Shown: positions 52,099 to 61,412 of the stretch, in pieces
Layout of the letters: the number at the start of each line of letters is the position of its first letter
How positions within the stretch are numbered: the first letter of the stretch is position 1
NCBI GenBank assembly: GCA_023417775.1
Contig: JAEZEJ010000031.1
Coordinates: forward strand, 23,422 to 87,421
Length of the DNA: 64,000 nucleotides
Direction of reading: 5' to 3'
Source of the DNA: Actinomycetes bacterium
GTDB lineage: Bacteria > Actinomycetota > Actinomycetes > Propionibacteriales > Nocardioidaceae
The notes under the pieces: model-generated
The model's input: the letters and a program-made list of their open reading frames with translations, nothing else
Database searches by the model: none
Told to the model about the DNA's origin: nothing
Position numbers and translations under genes: made by a program

Positions 52099-53070
52099 TC
52101 ATTCGGTGAGGGCGGCGGCGGGAGCGGGCTCGCCCGCCTCCGCGAAGTCGGCGAGATAGCGCTCGGCGTCGAGGGCGGCCGAGCACCCGGTGCCGGCCGC
52201 GGTGATCGCCTGACGGTAGGTGTGGTCGACCAGGTCGCCGGCGGCGAACACACCGGCGACATTGGTGGCGGTGCTGTCGGGCTGGGTGAGGACATAGCCC
52301 TCGTCGTCGAGATCGACTTGCCCAGTCAGCAGTTCCGAGCGCGGATCGTGGCCGATCGCGATGAACAGGCCGCTGACGGGGAGGGAACGGGTCTCGCCGG
52401 TGACCGTGTCACGCAATGTCACGGCCTCGAGATTGCCCTCGCCGTGGATCTCCGCGACCTCGCTATTCCAGGCGAACTCGATCTTCGGGTTGTTCAGCGC
52501 GCGCTGGGCCATGATCTTGCTCGCCCGGAGCTCGTCGCGGCGATGGATGAGGGTCACCTTGTCGGCGAACCGGGTCAGGAAGGTGGCCTCCTCGACGGCC
52601 GAGTCGCCGCCGCCGACCACGGCGATCTCCTTGCCACGGAAGAAGAAGCCGTCGCAGGTCGCGCACCAGCTGACCCCGTGGCCGGAGAGTGCGTCCTCCC
52701 CGTCGATACCGAGCTTGCGATAGCCCGAGCCCATGGCGAGGATCACGGCATTGGCTGAGAAGGTGCGGCCATCGGCGAGGGACACGGTCTTGACCGGGCC
52801 GGTCAGGTCCACCGAGGCGACGTCATCGGCGATCAGCTCGGCACCGAAGCGCTCGGCCTGGGCGCGGAACTTGTCCATCAGCTCCGGTCCCATGATCCCA
52901 TCGGGAAACCCGGGAAAGTTCTCCACATCGGTGGTGTTCATGAGCGCACCGCCGGCAGTCACCGAACCCTCGAAGACCAGAGGGTAGAGATTGGCGCGGG
53001 CGGCGTAGACGGCAGCGGTGTAGCCCGAGGGGCCCGAGCCGATGATGATCACGTTACGGACGTCGGTCAT
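52099..53070 (-). CDS. trxB: Thioredoxin reductase
   Basis: This 323-residue flavoprotein passes electrons from NADPH to thioredoxin. It has the FAD motif GSGPSGYTAA, the redox-active CATCD (Cys136, Cys139) and the NADPH-binding VVGGGDSAVEEA region. It is cotranscribed with trxA. The C-terminus ends in an Ala/Glu-rich tail. Confidence 0.98.
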   Translation of the reverse strand: MTDVRNVIIIGSGPSGYTAAVYAARANLYPLVFEGSVTAGGALMNTTDVENFPGFPDGIMGPELMDKFRAQAERFGAELIADDVASVDLTGPVKTVSLADGRTFSANAVILAMGSGYRKLGIDGEDALSGHGVSWCATCDGFFFRGKEIAVVGGGDSAVEEATFLTRFADKVTLIHRRDELRASKIMAQRALNNPKIEFAWNSEVAEIHGEGNLEAVTLRDTVTGETRSLPVSGLFIAIGHDPRSELLTGQVDLDDEGYVLTQPDSTATNVAGVFAAGDLVDHTYRQAITAAGTGCSAALDAERYLADFAEAGEPAPAAALTE

Positions 53071-53141
53071 GTGTGGACTCTTCTGTCGAGGGTGGAACTA
53101 TCGGTGACAACAGCCGAGGGGGCGTGGACATTCCCGCGCGG

Positions 53142-54722
53142 TCAACGACCACGGACGGCGACGGCACGGATCTCGCCACGGTACTCGTCGGCACCCACCT
53201 GTGGAAGCGAGCGTAGCCACACGACCACATAGCGGCTGTAGGTGTCCGAGGGCAGCGCGATCGCCGCGTCCTCGCCGGCCCCGTCGAGCACGGCCACCTC
53301 GCGCAGCTCGGACAGGTCCGAGGGGGGCTCCTGCTGGGTCGACGGGGTCGTCAGGATCGAGACATCGGTGGGACTGCCGGCCAGCCGCAGCTGTACCTGC
53401 TCCACCTGCGAGGGACGACCGAGGTCGACGACCAGGCCGACACCGTCCTTCAGCCGTCCGAGGGCGGGATCGCCGTAATAGGTGGAGGTGTACCAGCCCG
53501 ACTCGGCGTCATCGTCGAGGGCATTGTCGACCAGCTGCGGGTTCTCGGCGCGATCCGCGCCCTGCGGGTCGAAATCGAGGGCGCGCTCGATCGGCAGGAC
53601 GGTGGTGGGCGTGGTGGCCGTGGGACTCGACTCGAGTGGCGGACCGCCTTCGCGGGTGGCTTGCTGCACCAGCAGGGCCAGCACTGCCACGATGGTCACC
53701 GTGCCGAGTACGCCGAGGAGCACGAGTCCGCGGTCTCCGCGGGCCGCGGCGCGCAACCGCGCCCGGCTCCGCTCGCCACGGGTGGGAGGAGCCGGCTCGA
53801 AGGCCTTCGGGCGACGGCGCGGAGGGGTCAGACCCGGCGGTGGACCGGAGGGCTCGATGACCGGATCCAGACGCAGAAGATCCGGCGATGACTGACGTGC
53901 CTCCGCGGAGAAGCCCAGGACCGGCTCGTCCTCCTCGCCGACCAGATTGAGCACATGGGCGATGTCGGCCGCGGTGGTGAGGGGGGCCTCGTGGTGACGC
54001 GGAGGCTGCCCGAGGATCCGATCGCAGACGGTGTCGATATCGCGCGCCACGCCCGCTCGCACCCGCCGGGGCCGCAGCAGCCGGCCATGCTCGGTCGGGG
54101 CCGCGCGCAGGCCGTCGGTGTGCCCGCCGGGCCAGCGGCTCACGAGGCAGGCGTACAGCAGCTTGCCGATGGCCTCGACATCAGCGCGCTCATAGGCGGC
54201 CTTGTCGGCCGCGGAGACCTGGTGATCGGCCGGGGCGAGGGCCGTCGCGACGCCGAGTCCGACGATCCGGACGGCACCGGACTCCTTGAGCAGGATCTGG
54301 TGCGGGGTGAGGCGTCGGTGATAGATCCCGAGCGCGTGGGCATGGGCCAGCGCATCGGCGACCTCGGCAATGATGGTCACGGCACGCCGATTCGGCAGCG
54401 GGGCCTCGAGCAGCAGCTGGCTGAGCGGTACCGCCCGGGCCCATTCGCGCACGATGCCGTGATAGCCGGCGTCGTCCTCGATGAGATCGAGCACCCGTAG
54501 GAAGTGATGATCGGTGACCTGGGTCGACTCGCGTGCCGCCTGCAGGAAGTTGTCGGCCCGGGGGTCCGCCGCGGGCAGCAGCTCGAGGCGGACATTGCGA
54601 TTGAGGATCTGATCGTGGGCGCGCCAGTTCGAGCAGCCGAGTCGCTCGCTGACGAGATCGTGGAGCTCATAGCGGCCGGCGATCACGACCCCGGGCGTCA
54701 GGGAACGTCGTTCGCTCGTCAC
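53142..54722 (-). CDS. Membrane-anchored pseudokinase linked to MurJ
   Basis: A 526-residue protein. The N-terminal kinase-like domain (about 10-240) lacks key residues: HRRLTPHQILL stands where HRDLKPxN is expected, and VGLGVATA replaces DFG. It is therefore probably inactive and a binding module. A Pro-rich linker, one membrane segment and an extracellular discoidin-like domain (AESGWYTSTYYGDPALG) follow. In mycobacteria the equivalent domains are fused to MurJ (MviN); here they are a separate gene, 79 bp after murJ. The GTG at 54722 has a perfect AAGGAGG. Confidence 0.85.
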   Translation of the reverse strand: MTSERRSLTPGVVIAGRYELHDLVSERLGCSNWRAHDQILNRNVRLELLPAADPRADNFLQAARESTQVTDHHFLRVLDLIEDDAGYHGIVREWARAVPLSQLLLEAPLPNRRAVTIIAEVADALAHAHALGIYHRRLTPHQILLKESGAVRIVGLGVATALAPADHQVSAADKAAYERADVEAIGKLLYACLVSRWPGGHTDGLRAAPTEHGRLLRPRRVRAGVARDIDTVCDRILGQPPRHHEAPLTTAADIAHVLNLVGEEDEPVLGFSAEARQSSPDLLRLDPVIEPSGPPPGLTPPRRRPKAFEPAPPTRGERSRARLRAAARGDRGLVLLGVLGTVTIVAVLALLVQQATREGGPPLESSPTATTPTTVLPIERALDFDPQGADRAENPQLVDNALDDDAESGWYTSTYYGDPALGRLKDGVGLVVDLGRPSQVEQVQLRLAGSPTDVSILTTPSTQQEPPSDLSELREVAVLDGAGEDAAIALPSDTYSRYVVVWLRSLPQVGADEYRGEIRAVAVRGR

Positions 54723-54801
54723 CGCATCCTCCTTCTGATCCTCCCTCATGGTAGGCCGCGGCACCACGCATCGGGTCAGCCACGCCCGGGTCGGGCTGAG
54801 A

Positions 54802-56436
54802 TCAGCCGCGTCGGGACCCGGTCAGGCTCTTGAGGACGTACCGCAGCTCGTTCAAGCCCAGCACCTCGGCCATGAACAGATAGGTGACGGCGCCGACCCC
54901 GCCGACCACGCAGAGTTGGGCGATCGCGGCCGTCGTCCCGCCTCCGGTCGGCTCGAACAGCACCCAGATGAGGCTCGCGGCCACCATCACGCCGCACATC
55001 ATCAGCGTCAGCAGTGCCATCTTCAGCAGGAACCACACCATCTCGTGGTCGACGAGCCCACCGCCGACCCGGCGTGACAGGACCACGAAGGCGATCGCGA
55101 GCCCGACCACATAGGCGAGGCTCCAGCAGACCGCGAGCACCGTGGCGACCCAGATCGGCTCGACGAGTCTCGTGGCGAGCACGGCGGTGCCGAGGTTGAC
55201 CGTCATGATCGCCAACTGGATCCAGAACGGCGTCCGGGTGTCCTCCATCGCATAGAAGCCGCGCAGGATCACATAGTGCACGGTGAAGGCCACCATGCCG
55301 AGGGCGAAGGCCGACACCGTCATGCCGATCGCCGGGTTCTCCCCGGGGAGCAGGCGGGCCAGCGACGGGCCGAGCACGCCCACCGCCACGGCGATGGGCA
55401 CCACCAGGCTCATCACCAATCGCATCGTCCGGCCGATCTCCAGGCCGACGCGGTTCACCCGGCCGGCGGCCGCATGGGCCGAGAGCGTCGGGATGATGGC
55501 GGTGGCCACGGAGACCGTGATGATGCCGTGGGGCACCTGGGCCAGCAGGAAGCCGAAGTCGTAGACCGTGGTGCCGGCCGCCGGCACGTCGCGGGCTCTT
55601 CCCTCGCTGGTCGCACGCACGCCGAGACGGGCCACGACGAAGAAGGCGATCTGGTTGACGATGATGAACCCGAGGGTCCACGCGCCGAGCCTCAGGGTGT
55701 GCCCCAGCCCGACACCACGGAAGTCGAAGCGTGGACGGTAACGGAATCCGACCCGCCCGAGGAAGGGGACGAGCACGGCTGCCTGGATGACGATGCCGAG
55801 GGTCGAGCCGACACCGAGGAGCAGCGACTCGGTGGTCGAGAAGCCGCCCGTGCCCCCGCGGTCGGTGCCGAAGATCACGGCGTAGAGGGCCAGGACCGCC
55901 AGCGCCGTGAGGTTGTTGACGATCGGCGCCCACATCATCGGCCCGAAGCGTTCGCGGGCGTTGAGGATCTGGCCCACGAGGACGAAGGCGCCGTAGAAGA
56001 AGACCTGCGGCAGGCACAGCAGCATCAGCAGATAGGCCGACTGCCGCTGGGCGGTGAACTCCGGTGTGAACAGGTCCGCGTAGATGATCCGCATGATCAG
56101 CGGGACGGCGAGCATCAGCACGATGGTGGCGCCGAGCAGCACGATCAGCCCCAGAGTGATGATGCGATTGGCGTACGCATCGCCCCCGTCGGGATCATTG
56201 CGCATCGCCCGCACCAACTGCGGGACGAGCACGACATTGAAGATGCCCCCGGCGACCAGGATGTACAGCGAATTGGGGATCGAGTTGGCGGTATTGAACA
56301 GGTCGCCGTTGAGAGCGGTGCCGATGACCGCGATGAGCATGACCGAGCGCAGCAGGCCGGTGGCCCGGGAGACGACGGTGCCGAGGGCCATCCACGCGCT
56401 CGCGCGCGCCAGGCGGGGGGCGTCACTCATCGTCAT
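54802..56436 (-). CDS. murJ: Lipid II flippase MurJ
   Basis: This 544-residue membrane protein with about 14 segments moves lipid II to the outer face of the membrane. It shows the MVF family start VVSRATGLLRSVMLIAV and blocks such as LFNTANSIPNSLYILVAGGIF, ARERFGPMMWAPIVNN and LPGENPAIGMTVSAFALG. No kinase-like tail is fused, unlike in mycobacteria. The start overlaps the DUF6049 stop by 14 bp. Confidence 0.95.
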   Translation of the reverse strand: MTMSDAPRLARASAWMALGTVVSRATGLLRSVMLIAVIGTALNGDLFNTANSIPNSLYILVAGGIFNVVLVPQLVRAMRNDPDGGDAYANRIITLGLIVLLGATIVLMLAVPLIMRIIYADLFTPEFTAQRQSAYLLMLLCLPQVFFYGAFVLVGQILNARERFGPMMWAPIVNNLTALAVLALYAVIFGTDRGGTGGFSTTESLLLGVGSTLGIVIQAAVLVPFLGRVGFRYRPRFDFRGVGLGHTLRLGAWTLGFIIVNQIAFFVVARLGVRATSEGRARDVPAAGTTVYDFGFLLAQVPHGIITVSVATAIIPTLSAHAAAGRVNRVGLEIGRTMRLVMSLVVPIAVAVGVLGPSLARLLPGENPAIGMTVSAFALGMVAFTVHYVILRGFYAMEDTRTPFWIQLAIMTVNLGTAVLATRLVEPIWVATVLAVCWSLAYVVGLAIAFVVLSRRVGGGLVDHEMVWFLLKMALLTLMMCGVMVAASLIWVLFEPTGGGTTAAIAQLCVVGGVGAVTYLFMAEVLGLNELRYVLKSLTGSRRG

Positions 56437-58486
56437 CGCTCTCGGAGAGTCGCCGGAATCCGCGGCGGCGGAAGCGCCGGCTCATCGCGAAGACGACACC
56501 GGCGACGGCGATTCCCATGGCCACCCACACGATCGTGCCGACCTGGCTCGACCGCACATTGAAGGAGACATCCGATCCCACCGGCCGGTCACCGGCCATG
56601 GCCTGGGCGGTGAGGGTCGTCGAGCTCTGTCGGCCGAGATCGATCTCCGCGTTGACGGTGCGGCGTTCGCCCGGAGCGACGTCGACGGGATCGAGGCGGC
56701 TCGAGCTCAGCGCGGGATTGCCGGGTGTCAACAGGATCGACACCGAGATCGGCAGCCGGGTCGGATTGTTCACCGTCAACGGGAAGCTTCCCTGACTGCT
56801 CGACAGGGTCACGGTCTCGGGACCGAGGACCTCGATGCCCGCCACGCTGTCGTTGAGCTCGCTCGCTCGCTGCTCGCTGCTTCGCACCGCCCGCTCGGGA
56901 GCCGCCCGCCAGCGCACGGACACGGCCGAGGCGAGGTCACGGTCGGAGCGGGTACCCTCGTCCTCGCTCGTGCTGACCGCGGCGATCGAGTTCTCGGCAT
57001 CCAGGAGGTCCGCGGCCGCGGTGAGGACCGAGGCGGCGAGCGGATCGGTGACCGGATTCGTGGGCAGCTCACCGTCGTACCCATCGACCCCATCGGTGAT
57101 CAACCGGTCCAGGGTGGCGCCGTCGACCAGATCATCGCCGCGCAGTACCGAGGCCAAGGCGCCGGCATTCGCCCGCGGCTCGGGGGTCCAGGACGGGTCG
57201 ACGAAGGTGACGGCATCGGCCGCCGACTCCGGATCGGCTGAGCGCGAGAGGGTGGCGAGCGCGGCCCGGGTCAGGACACGTTGCCGCAACGAGACGGTGG
57301 TCTCGACATCCTCGGCACTGCCGAGGGTGTCGTTGACCGCGAGGAGAGCCGGTCCGTGGGCGGCGTCGACCGTGACGAGCGAGCCGTCGCGCTGGTCCCA
57401 CTGGGGCAGGGCGGAGGCGCGGACGATGATCGGGGCGTCGCCGTCGGCGCGGAGGCGTTCGAGCAACGCTCCGGTCACCCCGGTCTCCATAGTCCAGCGC
57501 GCCGACCGACCGGTGACTCCGTGCTCGTCGAGGGAGGCCTGTGTGGCCGCGGCGATCTGCGGTGAGAGCGCGGCGTCGAGCTCCGGGCGTTCGGCGAGTG
57601 CGGCGTGATCGGGACGGTCGTAGTCGACATTCCAGACAGAGGATCGTCGGGCGAGGGCCACGAGATCGTCGTGGAAGGACTGCGCCTGCTCGCGTGCCTC
57701 GTCGTTCAGGTCGTCGAAGGGGGCATCCCCGTCGGCCATCTGCCTGCTCGCATCGAGGAGGGCAGGATCGATGATGAGAGTCTGCGCCTCGGTCGGGAGC
57801 GCGGCGGCCAGGTCGAGTTGCCGGCGCAGCCGCCCGTTCTCGCCGAGATCGGTGCGGAGGGTCTGGACATCGTCGGCCTCGTCGGCGCCGTGCGGGTCGA
57901 GGATGAAGGACCACACGAGACTCCCGCCGATCGGGGTCGACGGGTCCTCGACCCAGGGGAGGAAGGTGGTCGCCCGGGCGACCGAGTCCATGGGCCGGTG
58001 CCCCTCGGCATCGGTGGCGAGCAGCTGCACGCCGACGGGATAGACGCCGGGTGCCCCGGTCGGGCCGATCTCATCGAGCGGCACCGCGAGGTCGTAGCGG
58101 GCGGAGTCACCGGGGGTGACATCGCCGACCTCGTCGAACATGCCGATCGTGGTGATCCGGTCGCCGGTATAGGTCGTTGAGCTTTTGACCGCCGTCTCGA
58201 CCTGCTCGCGGGTGGTGAAGGGGGACCGCGCCATCACCAGATAGGCCTGGACATTGGTCCACTCCTCGTCGGAGGTGTTCTCGATGCGGCCGGACACCTT
58301 GATGGTGGCATCGGCGCTCAACTGAGAGGGGCTGAGGGAGTCGATGGTGACGGTGAGGCCGCCGGAGTCCGCATCCTCCTCGGCGGCGTGGCTCGAGGAC
58401 GGGATCAGCACGATGAGTCCGCCGACCAGCCACCCGAGTACCGCGACCACGAGGGCGCGCCGGACTCCGGCGGGTCGAAAGCTCAC
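56423..58486 (-). CDS. DUF6049 family secreted/membrane-anchored protein
   Basis: A 687-residue protein with an N-terminal signal/membrane segment, a large extracellular part and a C-terminal membrane segment ahead of a short basic/acidic tail (RRFRRRGFRRLSESDDDE). N-terminal Ig-like sequence (LTVTIDSLSPSQLSADATIKV) and repeated beta-rich regions are seen. It is the homologue of the gene upstream of MurJ/MviN in mycobacteria, and probably acts with MurJ in wall synthesis. The biochemical role is unknown. Confidence 0.88.
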   Translation of the reverse strand: MSFRPAGVRRALVVAVLGWLVGGLIVLIPSSSHAAEEDADSGGLTVTIDSLSPSQLSADATIKVSGRIENTSDEEWTNVQAYLVMARSPFTTREQVETAVKSSTTYTGDRITTIGMFDEVGDVTPGDSARYDLAVPLDEIGPTGAPGVYPVGVQLLATDAEGHRPMDSVARATTFLPWVEDPSTPIGGSLVWSFILDPHGADEADDVQTLRTDLGENGRLRRQLDLAAALPTEAQTLIIDPALLDASRQMADGDAPFDDLNDEAREQAQSFHDDLVALARRSSVWNVDYDRPDHAALAERPELDAALSPQIAAATQASLDEHGVTGRSARWTMETGVTGALLERLRADGDAPIIVRASALPQWDQRDGSLVTVDAAHGPALLAVNDTLGSAEDVETTVSLRQRVLTRAALATLSRSADPESAADAVTFVDPSWTPEPRANAGALASVLRGDDLVDGATLDRLITDGVDGYDGELPTNPVTDPLAASVLTAAADLLDAENSIAAVSTSEDEGTRSDRDLASAVSVRWRAAPERAVRSSEQRASELNDSVAGIEVLGPETVTLSSSQGSFPLTVNNPTRLPISVSILLTPGNPALSSSRLDPVDVAPGERRTVNAEIDLGRQSSTTLTAQAMAGDRPVGSDVSFNVRSSQVGTIVWVAMGIAVAGVVFAMSRRFRRRGFRRLSESDDDE

Positions 58487-58559
58487 CGTCTCATCCTAGT
58501 GTGGCGCTGTCTGTGCTTCGGTCCGCGACATCGTGCGCGCCCTCGACGGCCGGCCGACC

Positions 58560-59987
58560 TCAGTCGCGCGCCGCCCACCAGGCCCGGAGCGCCTCGACGG
58601 CATCGTCCTCGCCCAGCGGTCCGCGGTCCATGCGCAGCTCCAGCAGGAAGCGGTAGGCCTCGCCGACCTCGCGGCCGGGTCCGATCCGCAGGATCTCCAT
58701 GATCTGGTTGCCGTCGAGATCGGGACGCAGTGAGTCCAGCTCCTCCTGTTGGGCCAGCTGGTCGATCCGTCGTTCGAGGTCGTCATAGGTGCGCTGCAGA
58801 CGGAGCGCCTTCTTCGCATTACGGGTGGTGCTGTCCGCGCGGGTCAGGATGTGGAGGCGCTCGAGCTCGGGACCGGCGTCCCGGACATAGCGGCGCACCG
58901 CCGCATCGGTCCACTGCCCCGACCCGTAGCCGTGGAAGCGCAGATGCAGCTCGACCAGCTGGCACACCGCGTCGACGACGTCATTGGAGTAGCGCAGCGC
59001 GCGGAGCCGCTTGCGGGCGAGCTTGGCTCCGACGACATCGTGGTGGTGGAAGGTGACGGTGCCGTCGTCGGTGAAGCGGCGGGTCTTGGGCTTGCCGATG
59101 TCGTGCAGGAGCGCGGCGAGGCGGATGACCAGGTCGGGTCGTTCGTCGAGCCGGTGCTCCAGGTCGATCGCCTGCTCCAGCACCGTCAGCGAATGCTCGT
59201 AGACGTCCTTGTGCCGGTGGTGCTCGTCGCGTTCGAGCTGGAGGGCGGGCAGCTCGGGGAGCATCTGCTCGGCCAGGCCGGTGGCGACCAGCAGCCGCAG
59301 TCCCTCGACCGGCGATCCCGAGCAGAGCAGCCGTGAGAACTCGTCGCGGATCCGCTCGGCTGAGACGATCTGCAGGCGATCGGCGAGCGCCGTCATCGCC
59401 GCGACCACTTCGTCGCTCGCGGTGACCCGGAGCTGTGCCGTGAAACGAGCCGCGCGCATCATCCGCAGCGGATCATCGGAGAAGGAGAGCTCCGGGGCGA
59501 CGGGGGTGCGGAGTCGACGGTCGGCGAGATCGTCGATGCCGTCGAAGAGGTCCACGAAGGCGCCGTCGGGGAGCCGGACCGCCATCGCATTGATGGTGAA
59601 GTCGCGGCGCGAGAGGTCGCCGTCCAGGGTGTCGCCGAAGGCCACCGCCGGCTTGCGGGTGGTCGGATCGTATTCATCGGTGCGATAGGTGGTGATCTCG
59701 AGCTGATCGCGCCCCTTGCGCGCCCCGATGGTCCCGAAGTCGCGGCCGATGTCCCAGACGGCATCCGCCCACCCGGCGAGCACGGCCTCGATCTGCTCCG
59801 GCGTGGCGGAGGTGGCGAAGTCGAGGTCGTGGACCGGCAGGCCGAGGAGGGCATCGCGGACGGGACCGCCGACGAGGACCAGCTCGTGGCCGGCCTCAGT
59901 GAAACGCGCGCCGATCTCGCGCAGCACCGGGTAGCTGGAGAGCAGGGATTCCAGGCGCTGGCGTTCCAGGTCGGTCAGGTCGGACAC
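58560..59987 (-). CDS. pcnA: CCA tRNA nucleotidyltransferase with HD domain
   Basis: This 475-residue class II nucleotidyltransferase adds or repairs the tRNA 3' CCA. It has VGGPVRDALLG, HDLDFATSA (metal-binding Asp pair), RRDFTINAMAV, and a C-terminal HD phosphohydrolase domain with LLHDIGKPKT. Consistent with this need, the tRNA genes in the window do not encode CCA. It precedes the DUF6049-murJ genes on the same strand with a 73-bp gap. Confidence 0.95.
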   Translation of the reverse strand: MSDLTDLERQRLESLLSSYPVLREIGARFTEAGHELVLVGGPVRDALLGLPVHDLDFATSATPEQIEAVLAGWADAVWDIGRDFGTIGARKGRDQLEITTYRTDEYDPTTRKPAVAFGDTLDGDLSRRDFTINAMAVRLPDGAFVDLFDGIDDLADRRLRTPVAPELSFSDDPLRMMRAARFTAQLRVTASDEVVAAMTALADRLQIVSAERIRDEFSRLLCSGSPVEGLRLLVATGLAEQMLPELPALQLERDEHHRHKDVYEHSLTVLEQAIDLEHRLDERPDLVIRLAALLHDIGKPKTRRFTDDGTVTFHHHDVVGAKLARKRLRALRYSNDVVDAVCQLVELHLRFHGYGSGQWTDAAVRRYVRDAGPELERLHILTRADSTTRNAKKALRLQRTYDDLERRIDQLAQQEELDSLRPDLDGNQIMEILRIGPGREVGEAYRFLLELRMDRGPLGEDDAVEALRAWWAARD

Positions 59988-60017
59988 GGTACGCCACCCT
60001 ACCGGCCACCCACCAGG

Positions 60018-60088
60018 AACCGGGATGTGCTCCCGAATCGTCGTCCGGGAGGGGGGTCCGGTTGACGAAACGGGAGCACATCCCGGTT
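60018..60088. repeat. Dispersed palindromic element, copy 2
   Basis: The 71-bp element has perfect 18-bp ends AACCGGGATGTGCTCCCG and its inverse, followed by less perfect internal TCGTC/GACGA pairs. It has the same structure and a shared GATGTGCTCCC as copy 1 at 1137-1206. It lies between the start of pcnA and the end of the ABC binding-protein gene, where it could also end the latter's transcript. Confidence 0.85.
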
Positions 60089-60096
60089 CAGGGCGA

Positions 60097-61392
60097 TCAG
60101 TTCAGGGCGAAACAGGGCTCGGTGTAGTCATAGCCCTCGGCCGTCGGCCCCGCGGTCAGCTCCTGCGCGATGGTCACGCCGGTGGTGGCCTCGGTGTCGA
60201 CCCCGCTGATCACGCTCGACCGCCAGGCGACCTCGGAAGGATCGCCCGCGTTGTTGCCGGCCTCGTCGGGCAGCATGCCCTCGTAGTCGACCTCCTCGAG
60301 CTCGCCCGCGGCCTTCACGAGGTTCTCCCGGGTGATGCCACCGTCCATATCGGCGGCCGCCTCCATGGCGGCGAGGAGCGGGTAGCTCCACACCCAGCCG
60401 GCGGTGTAGCCGTCATTCGGGGTGACCCCGTCGAGGGCCTCGCGCATCGCCTCGTGGCCCGCACTGTCGGTATCCCAGGGACCCCACGGGCCGGCCTGGA
60501 AGTACATCGCCTCGAGGGCCGGAGCCGCGGCCGACTGCAGGAGCGCGGGGTTCCAGGTCGGGCTCGACCCGACCACGGTGCCCTGCCACCCCTGCTGGGC
60601 GGCGCCGCCGACGATCGTCGCCATCTCGGCCGGGCCGGTGGTGACGACGATGAGATCGGGTTGCTGCTCCAGCACGGCGGCGACCGCCCCGGCCTGGTTG
60701 TCCTGACCGGTCGGGGTCTCGACCTCGACGAACTCGAGGTCATTGGCCTCCGCCGCCGCCTTGGCGCCGGCCGCGGCGTCTCCGCCGTAGTCGTTCGGGT
60801 ACTTGATCGCCATGACCGTGCCCTCGACGCCACGGTTCTCGACCGCCCAGTCGACGCCGTTCATCGCCTCGAAGCAGTAGCTGGCACCGCTCTGGAGGAT
60901 CTGGTCCTCGAAGTCCCAGGCGGAGTTCCAGGAGGCCGGGACGCCGATGACGTCATCGGCTTTCATGTCCTCCAGGATCGCGAGGGTCTGCGAGGAGCCG
61001 AGGGTCTGCGCGAGGGCGAGGATCTCACTGCGCATCTCCTGGTAGCGGCGGTTGTGGATCTCGGGGTTGTACTCGGCATCGGCGATGTGCTCGCTGATGT
61101 TGATGTCATAGCCGCCGACGCCGCCGTCCTCGTTGACGCGCTGCCAGAACGCCTTCTGGGCGTCGGTGATCGGCACGGCGAGCGGAGCGAATGGACCCTT
61201 GGTGAGGTCGGAGATCGCGCCGAGGTAGATGCAGCCGTTGTCCTCGTTGACGGCATCGGGGCACGCCTCGTCGGTGATGCCGGGGCCCGCCTCGCTCGAC
61301 GTGTCGTCTCCGCCGCCGCGACACCCCGTCAGGACGAGCGCGGCGATCGACGCGCCCGCCACCGCTCGGGTGATGAACCTGCGTTGCTTCAT
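60097..61392 (-). CDS. Branched-chain amino acid-type ABC substrate-binding lipoprotein
   Basis: A 431-residue LivJ-type binding protein. The signal peptide ends in the lipobox LTGC (Cys24). Periplasmic-type binding-protein blocks include IYLGAISDLTKGPFAPLAVP, AFWQRVNEDGGVGGYDI and GAVAAVLEQQPDLIVVTTGPAEMATIV. The ligand is probably an amino acid or an aromatic/fatty acid-like compound, given the acyl-CoA ligase upstream. The ATG at 61392 is preceded by AAAGGAAC. The frame continues upstream to 62604 without homology. Confidence 0.93.
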   Translation of the reverse strand: MKQRRFITRAVAGASIAALVLTGCRGGGDDTSSEAGPGITDEACPDAVNEDNGCIYLGAISDLTKGPFAPLAVPITDAQKAFWQRVNEDGGVGGYDINISEHIADAEYNPEIHNRRYQEMRSEILALAQTLGSSQTLAILEDMKADDVIGVPASWNSAWDFEDQILQSGASYCFEAMNGVDWAVENRGVEGTVMAIKYPNDYGGDAAAGAKAAAEANDLEFVEVETPTGQDNQAGAVAAVLEQQPDLIVVTTGPAEMATIVGGAAQQGWQGTVVGSSPTWNPALLQSAAAPALEAMYFQAGPWGPWDTDSAGHEAMREALDGVTPNDGYTAGWVWSYPLLAAMEAAADMDGGITRENLVKAAGELEEVDYEGMLPDEAGNNAGDPSEVAWRSSVISGVDTEATTGVTIAQELTAGPTAEGYDYTEPCFALN

Positions 61393-61412
61393 GGTGTTCC
61401 TTTCGGATCGGA

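Noticed and set aside
56857..56885. GCTCGCTCGCT repeat in the DUF6049 gene as a mobile repeat
   Set aside because: It is a simple low-complexity stretch within a continuous reading frame; nothing shows insertion.
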